A stretch of DNA of 64,000 nucleotides from Notamacropus eugenii (Eukaryota > Chordata > Mammalia > Diprotodontia > Macropodidae). A program made the translations under genes and the position numbers. The stretch is from contig NC_092875.1 in assembly GCF_028372415.1 (NCBI RefSeq), positions 55,345,228-55,409,227 of the forward strand, in the 5' to 3' direction. Positions within the stretch are counted from its first letter, which is position 1, and every line of letters starts with the position of its first letter. The notes below the pieces were generated by a model. That model was given only the letters and a program-made list of their open reading frames with translations, did not search any database and had not been told where the DNA came from. This document shows positions 12,901 to 24,900 of this stretch, in pieces.

Positions 12901-15900
12901 AACTAGGATACGGTGATCAGAGGTTTGTTCCAAGGAGTTAAATTTAGAGAGCACCAACATCACCACTTCAGTGTAGATTTCTTTTCCTCTTGGCCTTGGA
13001 TATTCCCCAAGCCCTACCCCCAAACCCCATGAAAATTTGTCCCATGCCCCTCAGCTCGAAGTGAGTCTTTCCTTATCTAAACTCATAGCATTCTACATTC
13101 TTCTTATGCAACTGTCATATTTTAATCTGTACTATGGCTACCTACTGTCTTTATTTTCCATACAAGTCAGTAAACACACTTAAGGCCAGGATCAGTTTTA
13201 TTTACTTTTCCATCTCACTCCCTTAAGGCCCAGAATTGCACATAGTAAACACTTCATAAATGTTTACTGAATGAAAGAGAAGCAGTGAGTACTGCAAAGA
13301 GTCAGTCAGTTAATAAACATTTATTAAATATCTACAATGTTCCAAGCACAGTGCTAAACTCTTAGGATACAAAAAGAGGTAAAAGACAATCCTTACCTTT
13401 ATGGAGCTCACGTTAATAAGGAAGACAACAAGCAATCAAACACATACAAACAAGCCATGTTACAGGATAAACAGGAAATAATTAAAAGAGGGAAGGCACT
13501 ACAATTAAGAAGCACTGGGGAAAGGCTGCCTATAGAAATGGGATTTTAACTGAAACTTAAAGGAAGATAATAGTTTATGACAGACTGACAGACAGATGGG
13601 GGGGAAGAAAAGAAAGTGCACATTCTAGTATAGGGGACAGCCAGAGAAAATGTCCAGAACCAACAGGTGGAGTGTCTTGTTCACAGAACACCAAGGAGGC
13701 CGGCATCACTGGATCAAAGAGTATATGGCAGAGAATGCAATCATCAGAAAGGTAAAAAAGGGTTAGGTTATGTAAGGTTTTGAATACCGAACAGACGATT
13801 CTGTATCTGATCCTGGAGTTGAAACGGAATCATTGGAGTTCATTGAGTTGGGGGGAGGGTTGACATGCTGGGACCTGTGCTTTCAGGATGATCACTTTGG
13901 CAGCTGAATGGAGGATGGACTGGAGATAAACTTGAGGCAGGCACACCTACCAGTAGGCTATTGCTAAAGTCCAGGAGTGAGGTGATCAGCACCTCCACCT
14001 AGGTTGTAAGCCTAAAGGACTGGAAGGATGGCATTGCCCTCTGCCCTCTTTATAGCCACAGGGCATGGGCTAGGGGGAAAGGTAATGAGTTCAGTTTTAG
14101 AGGTGCTGAGTTTAAGATAGCTATGGGCCATTGAGTTTGAGATGACTAAAGGACAGCTGTAGATAAAAAATAAGAGGTCAGTAGAGAGATTGGGGCAGGA
14201 CAGGTTTATACCTTCATTCTTTGCAGACGTAGTGGTAGGGTCTACAGGAATATTACATATACTGTCAGACTTGGTATGATATCTATACAGCCAATTTGGA
14301 ATGATGGTTACTTTGCTGAACTGCCTGTGTGTTGTGTTCGTGTTTGTGTTTGTGTTCTCTCTCTCTCGACACATGAAAATTATATGAAATTCAAATTTAA
14401 GCATCCATACATAGTTTTACTGAAACAGAGCTACACTAATTCATTTATATATTATCAAGGCAGAGTTGAACAGCTGTGAAAAAATCCTATGTGGCACTCT
14501 CATATTTTACACTGCTGCTCGGTGCACTACAACTGCAGTAAAGTAGCTATAATGTGCAATATTGTGCTATACATATTGCCACGTTGTGATTTTTTTTTTA
14601 TTATCAATGCATACCCATAATGTTAAAACAAGAAAAGAGAAGGGAAAAGAGAGTTATACTATGATTTTTTGAGCTCAGGGCTGAAAATGAAATTTTTCTA
14701 AATGGGAAATACCATTTCTCAATCACTATCATGAAAACATTGCATGGCTTTGGAAATTAGCTTTTGCTGCAGATTTGATAATAATTCTCAATAAATTCAA
14801 CCTAAAATTACAAGACAAAACAACACTTAAATGCAAAACTTACACTAAAATAAAGTCAATTTGATGAAAACATTGTTAGAATCACAAATCATGTCAAACT
14901 GCTTTATCCATTTCCTGTGCAGTCAAAAGTCAAAACAAGAAAAGATATCTCCATTCTCACAAACTGAAGCAGACATATTTTCCAAGCTCAAGGAACAGTT
15001 CTGGCAGCATTTTTTCAGACCTCAATGCAAGTGCAAAAGAAATTTCCATATTTCTAAATCCATTTGATTGTGTAATTAAGGAGCTTCTACCTAACCTTCA
15101 ATTGGAAGAATTATTAATCTACAATGTATTGATTTGCTAAAAGGCAAATATCAGGAGAAGGATCTAAAAGAATTTTATAGTTGTCTTCCAGGTGATGAAT
15201 ATGCTCAAAATCATGTGTTACAGACTGGTATCAGCATTGGCAGAACCTATATGTGTGAAAGAACATTTTTCAAAGATGAAAAATCTAAAATCTCATTACA
15301 GACCAGCATTAACAGATGAACATTTGCAACAGATTTTGATGATACAGAGAACAATAACTTTAAACCAAATAAGCAAAATGTTAACCCCCCTAAAAAAGAA
15401 TTCTATTCTTCTCATTAGTATACTTGTACTGCAAAAATTACACTCAGTTATTACTATATTTTTAATTTCATTAATAAAAAAGGTGGAAATTTGTTTTCTC
15501 TCGTTATATATGTGTACCTACAGAATATCCTTGATTTTGCCACAGCCCACAAAACCTTAAAATGTTTACCTTTATAGAAAAAGTCTGCCAACTTCTGTTA
15601 CAAGGGGTCATTCACTGGGCAGGAGAGATGAGGAGGGATATATTCAGAAATGAAAGTGATTTGAAAACAGAATGTATGTGAAAAATTAAAAAGAAAAACA
15701 AAATCTAAATTGATTAATGAGCTCCCTTTGTGTCAACATCAGTCTTTTTAGACAATGCTTCTTTCTCATCAGAATTGCTTCTGTTTTGGTCTTTAGAATT
15801 TCATTCTTGATAACTTTCCATTTTTCCTGGAGTGACTTTCTATATTAAACTTCAACCTAACCTTTTCCTGAACAATGAATTCAACTTTCCCCAAAATATA

Positions 15901-18900
15901 GAGGACACATAAAAATTTGCTTGGCTTTTGTCTCCTGAATTTCTAATCAGTCAATCAACAAGTATTTATTAAGTTAGGCCAGGTACTGCTAGATACTAGG
16001 GTTTCAAGAACAAAAACATCGCTCCTAGCAGAGACCTTATATTCTAACGAGATTCAAGGTTCTTCAAAAGTCATACCCCACTGCATTTCAGGATCCCTAA
16101 GAGGTCAAGTTTGCATCCAGCATTAGGACCTCCAGATGACTTCATTTATTACTCATATTTTGAAATCTAAATATACTTATGTGAAATCATGGGTTTGCCT
16201 GGGGTTTTTGGACAGGCTCCTTTCTTGGATATCAAATTTATCTGGACACTTCCTTAAAAAGCAATCATATCTTGTGATCCAGTCATATTCATTTTGCCTT
16301 AAAAATCTTTCTTGAATTCATCCTCTATTTCTAATGGCATTCTTCTAGTACAGATCTTCCTTAACAGTTTTTTTGAACTATTCACAAAAGCTACCTACCC
16401 CCTTTCCCTACCTTCCTTCTCTTTCCCACGCCAATCTCTCCTGTGAATGCTGCTATATTAATTTTTCTCAGGAACGGAATGATCATATCATCATTTGCTC
16501 AGGATTATAAAGTGGCTAACAAGAAAACTCAGCCTGACTTCAAGGAATTCTATGAACTTGGTACTTCCTACCTTTTAAGCTTGACTGAATACTATTCTCC
16601 ACTCCTTAAACAACGCCAGCACCTTTCTGTTTGGGACACTCTAACCAGTCATATAGTTTTTCAATTCAATGGTTATTTCAATCTAATTGCTCTGGACAGA
16701 CCATATCTCAAGTAGCATGTTCAGTTCTAGGACCATATTTCTGGAAGAACAGACAAACTGCAGCAAGTAAAAAAAAAAAGCAATCAGGTTAAGAAAGATG
16801 AAGAGCATGCCATTTCAGAACGAGATGAAGGAATTGAGAAAATTTATCCTAACGAAGATAGCTGAGGCAGAGGGAGCTTAATAATTACCTTCAAACATCT
16901 GAATTGTCAATTTGGAAGAGATTTCTTTTTCTGTTCTGCCTCAGTGGACACAAAAAGTAATGGACACAAACAAACAAACAAAAAAGACAAATTTAGGCCT
17001 GAAAGGAAAATTTCCTAGTTTTCAGTTGGAGAGAGGGAGGACCTGGACCAGTGATTTCACCGGGAAAAGGAATTTCTGATAAGGAAACTCCCTCAAACAA
17101 TGAAGATCAGCAACTATTGTTTAAGTTATACTCTTAGCTGCCTGAGTCTCTGAAAAGTTAAGTGTCTTAACTTTGATCACAGTCAAGTGTGTTCAAGAAG
17201 CAGAAGGGGAAAGTAGGTTTTCCTAATTCTGAGTCCAGCTCTCTAGCTATTATATCAACTGTCTATATGCCCATAAAAACTAAAACTCCTAAAAACCAAA
17301 GCTGTCCTAAAAGTAGTATTTGTCTGCCTTGATATGTGTTGAGTTCCCCCTTATTGTAGGGAGCCTCAAGAAAAAGCTGGATGACTACTTGTATCAGTGA
17401 CATCATATAAGGGATTCTGATTCAAGTGCAGGTTAAACTAGAGAAAATTATGAAACTATGCTGATTGGATCCACTACAAACTTGCTATCCAATCTCAACT
17501 GGACCCTCACTTGCAGCCAAGGCAATCATTCTACCCCTTTATAACTGATCCAATTCATCACAGCTCCTCTTAAAAAAAAAAAACAAAAACAAAAAAAAAA
17601 AACCTCCTTGTCTCTTAAGCCTTCCAGGGCTCCTGCTCCCAACCACTATTATCTCTGCTGAGGACCTTGTTTCATGCTTCACCAAAAACATTTGAGGTCA
17701 CTGGCTGAGAGTTTTCACTTCCTTCCTCCCTCCTCCTCCTCCTTTCATGGGTCAGACATCTCCCCTGCTCTCTCATGAGGAGGCGGCTCTTCTTTTTGCG
17801 AAGACAAACTCCTCTTCTTGTACCTTCTCCACAATTACTTTCTTCTCTTTGAGGGTGGTATCTTGGACAGTAATAGGGAAATTTGGAAGAGGGAAAGTTT
17901 TTGGGAAAAACGAGTTCAATTTTGATTAGCTTTGCTGAACTGTTTTTCCCCTTTTTATTCTTTGTTATAAGAAATGCAGGAAGAGGGATTCATTGGGAAA
18001 AACAGTTGAAATGCAAACAAAAGATATGAAAAAAAGCTTTTAGATAAAAAGGGTGGCAGTGTCGTAATATATGAAGTAAAGCAGCATAGAGGACATAAAG
18101 CCATGGACATAGGTATCAATGGCTATACAACGATAAAGCTACTCTATAATTATTGTCATATTGTAGATTATATTATTACACATCACATTCATTGCATAGT
18201 TGTGTGTTTTATCTTCCTTACTAGGCTACATATCACAAAATCAGAAGCCATGTCTTAAATATTTTTCTATCTCCTTCAATGCCTAACGAGCATAATGCTG
18301 CTCTGTATGTGGTACACACTTAATAGATGTTTGAATTAATTAAAATTTAGTCCCAAAAACATGATTTCCATTCTTAAAGCCCATTCAAAAATTTTGTGAT
18401 GGCACAGTGTAAATCTATCATTGCTCATAGCATAATCATAGAATCTTTGACCCTAGAGTTGGAACAGATCTTAGCAGTCTTATCTAGTCCTGGGCTTTTG
18501 AACCTAAATTATGCTGAAGACTGGTGAAACATCAAGATTCTGTACTGAGGATTGCCTTATTGGGCAGGAAACAAGGAAAAGATAAGGTATAAGGCAACTG
18601 AAGGAGGACGAACTGGAACTGTTTCCTAACATTCTTAGGTTTTAAGAAGGACCTTCAGTAGTAACAGTATTGTTGTCTATTTCCCAATTGACAAATTGGC
18701 AAAGGATATGAAAAATCAGTTCTCAAAAGAAGAAATCCAAAATGGCTATGATCATGTGAAAAAAATGTTACAAATTACTAATAACTAGAGAATTGCAAAA
18801 TTAAAGCAACTCTGAGGTTCAACCTCATACCATCAGATTGCCAACGCAGACAAGAAAGAAAAATGACAAATGCTGAGAAAACAGGCACATTAATTCACTT

Positions 18901-21900
18901 CTGGCTGAGCTAAGAATTGATATACATTCATAAATGCAATTTGGAATTATGAACCCTAAAGTTATTAAATTGTGTGTGCCCTCTGACCCAGAAATGCCAC
19001 TATTACTCCCAAAGAGATCAAAGAATAAGGAAAAGAATCCATATGAATATAGCAGCTCTTTTTCTGGAGGCAAAGAATCAATTAATCAATAAACATTTAT
19101 TAAATGCCCATTATGTGCCACGCACTGTGCTAAGTGCTGGAACTAAGAAGCTATTCATCTGTTAGGCAAAGACTGAATAAATCATGATATATAAGTGTAA
19201 TGGTATACTACCATGCTGTAAAAAAATGACAAAAAATAGTTTTAGACAAACCTGGACAAATCTATGAATTGATACAGTGCGAAATGAGTAGAACCAGGAG
19301 AACAATTTATACTATTAACAGCACTATAAAAATGAACAACTCTGAAATACTATTTCAGAGGGCTAATAGTTAAGAACACTAGCCAATATGAGAACTTATT
19401 TTGCTTAACTGTGTATTTTTAAAGTAAGTTTTTTCTGGTGTCTTACTTTTTTCACACAACCATAGTTTTCCCCAGTATCTTGTTCCCCTCTTCCTCCTAA
19501 ACAGTCATTTTAAAAACAAGCAAAAAGAGGAAATAAATCAGTATAACTGATGAATACACTAAAAAATTCTGAAACTATGTCCAACGTTGAACACTTGTAA
19601 ATCTTCTATATCTTCAAAGGGGTGGGGCAGTAGTATCTCTTCTTTTGAGCCTTGCTTTAGACTATCTGTATTATGACAGGTGTTTGGGGTTGTTTTTTGG
19701 GGGCGGGGGAGAGGGAGTGATGGACAGGGGAGTGAGAGGAAGAGGAAATAAATGCTTGTTAACTGAAAAAAAATTTAATTAAAAAAACCACAACAGTATT
19801 GTGGTCTAGTAAAAATTTGCCAGAGTCTGGCAGTTGTTAAAGAATGATGTAGCCCAATTCATTGCCTGTAAGTGCTCCAATTTGTCCAAGTATCTACTAA
19901 TATGAGATCATCTAACCTGAATACAATACATGAGATGATACTTAGTAGCTATGTAACCCTAAGTAAATTACTTAATCTCTGAGCCTTGTTGTACTGGCAA
20001 GTAAAATAGGATCGTTTGCTGTTTTTGTTTTAGTATAATCAAGAAGTATAATGCCTCTATTTGAATGTGACTGAGGAGGATCTTTCCCACCCATTGTTGG
20101 GCCAGGGAAGATTTGTAAGAAGGTGCAGCCTTTTGTTAATAAGACACATGTTCTCAAGACGTATGTTGCCATCTGGCTCTAAAAAGTATATAAATACTCT
20201 GAGGATGAGGTTTTATTTTGGGGCTTAGTTTTTGTAATTAGGTTTGAGTACCAGATATGGACTCTGGGAAGCTGCTAAGGAGTCCCTCCCTCCCAAGCCC
20301 TCCATGATCATACTTCGCTCTCGGGTAACTACGGTTAGACAGCTGTACCTATCTGCTGACTTATGGTCAGGCAGAGAAAGCCATGTCTGTTGATTACTTT
20401 AGGGCTTACTGACTAGAAGTGTTTGTTTGGCCAGATGAGGACTCTGGGAAGCCACTAAAGGAGACCCCCAGCTTTGAGAACCCAGGTGTTGTGCTTCCCT
20501 CTCTGGTAACTATGGTCAGATAGTTGGGGTCCAACTGTCTGTTGAATTCAGGCAGAGGAAGCCATGTCTGTTGATATTTTTCTGTATTTTCTCTGAAATT
20601 TCTGTAATTTCTCTGTATTTTCTTTGAAGTTCAGGGTGCTGATTCCCCTGAATTAAGTGAATGATATATGTTTGGTTAAAGGAATGATATGTTTGATTAA
20701 AGTGATTGTTAATCCTTTGAAAGTTGCTTTTCTTTTATGAATGCAAATCTAAGAACCTGTGATAGCATGCCCCACTGTGTATGTTGGGGTGCTTACTGAC
20801 ATACTTGTCTCATTCGGATACAAAACTGGGAAAACAGTAATACTTAGCTCAGAAGGTTGTGAGAAAAAATGAGAAAGCCAACAAGGTGCTGCAATGGTTA
20901 GAACAGTGGACTTGAAGTCATCAACACCTAAGTTTAAATCCAACCTCAGACATTTCCTAGGGTTTGTGATTTTAGGCAAATCACTTAACCCATCTGCCTC
21001 AGTTTCCTCACCTACAAAATGGAGATAACAGCAGATAACAGCATCTGCTTCCCAGAGTTATTGTGAAGATAAAATGAGATATTTTAAAAGTAATGCAAGT
21101 TGCAAACTTTAATGTGCCACATAAATGCTGGTAAAAAATTTGTTTTTTAAATGTTAAAAATTCTAAATCTTAAAGCACAAAATAAGTCACAGGATTGTAA
21201 TTGTGAAGATGGAAGGTATCTTAAAGGTCATCTAGTCCAATTCCTTCATCTTATAAGTGAGGTAACTGAAGTACATACAGAGAAAATGTGACTTGCCCAA
21301 GGTCACACAGTAATAAATGGTCATCAGAACACAAAACTGGCTCATTTGACTCCCAAAATCAGTTCCTCCAATAAACTATAACTCTACATAAATGTCAACT
21401 GTTAATGCCATAACTAGGACTATGATTCATATGAATTACAAGGAAAGGATTTTCCATTCAAAGAGTTCATGGTTTCATATGCTACGCTGATAGTCTGACT
21501 GAAGCCCTTCTCTGGAAAGACTTTAAAAGGTGTTCTTCAAGTTGTTTATCATTCAGGTTTATTACTTTCATCTAACTGGACCCCTAAGTCAACTCACTAA
21601 TGAGAAGCTAATCAGGAAGTTACTGAGGCCTAGGAAGGTAAAAGCTGTGACAGCTTTTAAGAATTCTTTTGACAAAAAACTTTCAATCTTTTTCTTATGT
21701 GCCCTCTACTTCCATCACCCCAGAAACAAAGTAAATTTCATGCCAATGAAGTCAATAAGCAGCTAAATCCTTAATTTATCTTTATACCACAAATTCTTGG
21801 AAAACAGATTGCAAAAATGTCTGAGAAAAGATAGGTAGGATTTTATGGCCTAAGATTCAAGAAGGCAAGTCAGTTCACTGAAGATAGAACGCTTTCAAGA

Positions 21901-24900
21901 CTAAAATTCTGAATACAAACTTTTTCAAAAAAGGAATAATAATAAATCACATTTGTATAGTGCTTTAAGACTCACAAAGTCCTTTCTTCCTGCCAGTTTA
22001 ATAGTGGGAACCAGATATTTGAGAATTGTCCCATCTCCAGAGTAAACATCCCTAAGTCCTTCAACATGTGCTCAACTTACGTTTTTTGAATGTTCTCTTC
22101 ATCTTGGTTCCCCTTACTCAATATGTTCCAACTTGTCAGATTCCCCCTACAATGTGGAACCTAGCACTGGATACAATTTTCTACTAAAGGCTTTTCCTCT
22201 CCCCATCATCAATTTAAAATCTCAGTAAAGAATTCAATATAAAATCTCAGTAAAGAATTCAATGTACCACATTCTGGGCACTGATTGAATTCTCCAAGAA
22301 ATAAAATAATTGGCTCAATTTCACACAGATTTCTTCATTTTAGGGAGGCAAATCAAGTGTAACAGCTACGCATTAGAACTGAAAACTGCACCAATATCCG
22401 CAATCAAGCTTTCCTGATGAGTCCTGCCAAATGCATACCAAGTCCCTTCTGTGATCTTTCCTTAATAAAGGAAGGATCAAATTGCTGATGAGAGTTGTGA
22501 TGAACATGTGCAGTAGCTGAACTCAGGTTCTGACAAGTGCTTCTTTTGACCACCTCCGCTCCTAGAGGAAACCATCCTTCAGTGGTAGCTGTGGAAATAC
22601 CCTAATGAGCCAGAGCACAGTAGGATTTTCCAGATAACTTAAGAAATGATACATCCAATTTCCACAATCATGAGATAAAGTAGTTTTATCTCCATCAGCA
22701 TACAAAGAAAGCTAGATGCAAGGCTGCATCTAGGGCTGCTGAGGCAGGGAGACAAACTTGTCATGTGCCCCTGTTTATAGATCTGCTTGACTTATAATAT
22801 GCTGAAGGTAACATGCAGTTAAGAAGAAAAGTCCAACTAACCTAATTTGAGCATGACTAACGTAGGGTTGGTAGAAAGGAGTTAAATAGATTTTTTTTCA
22901 AAAGAGGCAATGGTTACTACCTGACAGAGGGGAAGGGGAGGCATCCACATCCTGCTGGACCATCTCAGGTGGCGGCAGTTCAACCTTCTCCTCCTCTGGG
23001 CCCCATCGGCTCTTCCTTTTCTTTTTGGTTGTAGCTGCAGCTGCTGTCTTGCCAGGAGCTGGAGTGGTGGAAATGGTGGAGGTGGAGGAAGGGGACGTAG
23101 ATGAAGAGGAAGAAGGGGCCTCTGGAGGTGTCTTCCGTTTCAGAGCAGGATCAGGTGTGGGGGCTGTACCTACAGAGCTGGCCTTGGCTTTCCGGAACTC
23201 CTCCAGTTTCTGTCGGTAGTATTTATATCCTTTGCTATTCGGCTCATATAAAAACCTATAAAGTTGGATATATGCATTTCTAACTAAGAAGACCAAGCAA
23301 TATGGGATCAAGTGTACTACTATTCTAGGGCATCAGTGACTTTCCAAAAGGGCAACTATTGCAAGTATCTATGTAGGACAACACTGAGTGCTTTGGGATT
23401 ATTTTAGGTCAATGTAAACTCATAGAGCTTCTCTCAACTATTACTTCCCCAACATACTGCCAATTTTAATTCGCTCCAGACACTCAGATTCTGTCATTAC
23501 TTGACTGTAGCTCTGGCAGGTAAAGATTCTGTCTGCTCAGAACAGCTACCTAAGAATATAACAACTGTATCAGAGGGAGAGTACATATTTCCACCTACAG
23601 TAGGTTCCAGAATCCATGCTGACCAAAGGATATTTTCAAGGATTCATTTGAAAGCAAAAGTTTTTACTAACTGGTCTGAGGAACAGCGTGAAAATCATAG
23701 TACAGCCCACATATTTAATAATGGTGGGGGAACAGTGGGGTGGTAGTAGTGACAACCAGACACTGTCACAACCTTTTATTATCAAACAAAACCCAAAAAA
23801 GAAAACATTTTTGACTCCCTCAATCCCATATCTAGAAAAAGTCTTCGCCTAGATCTTGGCTAGGTTGCTTTAGATGATAGATTTGAAATGAGCACAACCT
23901 TTGTACTAGAAAATTCTGAATTTTATATAAAAAATATCCTCTTAAGTACTACTCTGACTCCTCATCAGGGTGTGGCTGGAGGTGAACCTGAATTCTTGTA
24001 TGGCTATGCCAACACCACATAAGAACTAATTGCCCTAACCACATTGAAAAGGCTTATAATATAGATTCAGTGAAGGCCTGTGGATCTGTTTTCTGAGGAC
24101 TAACCTAGCTAAGTTTAGAAAAGTTCAGAACCAAAGGACTGGCGATCAGGTGTGACTCTTCTTTAGCCAAAGTAGCTCATTAAACCATCTCTTAAAGATG
24201 TGGAGAAAAAGTGGTTTGCAAATATTAGGTGCTATGTAGACATGAATTATATCTCCCTAAAGCTTTAAGGGAATTAATAGAGTGCAAAACTTGAAATATG
24301 GACATTTTCTTTAAAATGCCACTCGAAACAAACAATCCAAGTCTGGATGTGAGCCAAAATGGCAACAACATTTAAAATAAAATGGTTTGCTATTAATTGA
24401 TGAACTTGACTTTAAATCCACTGGAAGAGCAGCTTTAAAGAGTCCTCTTGAAAACAACTTTATAAGTTGTAGGAGCTACTTTTGAACAGAAGACAGTCAA
24501 ATTCTTTGTACTAATGAGTCTCTCAGAAAAGCTGATAAAGAATTTATCCAAAAGGCAGAACTACAACAGAAGTGTCCTACCTGGGTCACAGAAATAAACC
24601 TGATGGCAAGTGCACCATAAAAGACTTGCCATAAATGCAGGTCTTTATAGCCTATGGCCATTCTAGGCTAAAAAGCTAAAAAGGTTAGGCTGCACAGGAC
24701 TTTCTGTCCCAATAATAAACAAGTCTGTCCATGAGCAGGGAAGAGACTGGGAATGGAGGTTTCTAGATACAGGCATCCAATAGTTCCATAGGAATACTGA
24801 TGAAGAGGCCACTGGCAAATGATGGAAAGGCAGGGTTTCGTGATAGTGGAATAATAATACTAACTGGTGTTGATACAATACTTTAATATTTGCCAAGTGT

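Larger units (their letters stand above)
12120..22920 (-). other. SUGP1 intron 8 (10.8 kb), repeat reservoir
   Basis: Largest SUGP1 intron. Besides the elements listed separately it has antisense L2 tails at 12478-12600 and 15950-16060, sense L2 3' ends at 12960-13285 and 18200-18345, a poly-A tract near 17571-17600, a short CR1-like start at 18425-18490, a sense MIR-type SINE at 20880-21140 and an antisense one at 21185-21370. Nothing recognised at 15600-15940, 16070-16700, 17480-18190 and 21380-22200. Confidence 0.6.

Noticed and set aside
16443-16715. A 90-codon plus-strand frame in intron 8
   Set aside because: No recognisable domain; low-complexity composition like its noncoding surroundings. 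Probably chance.
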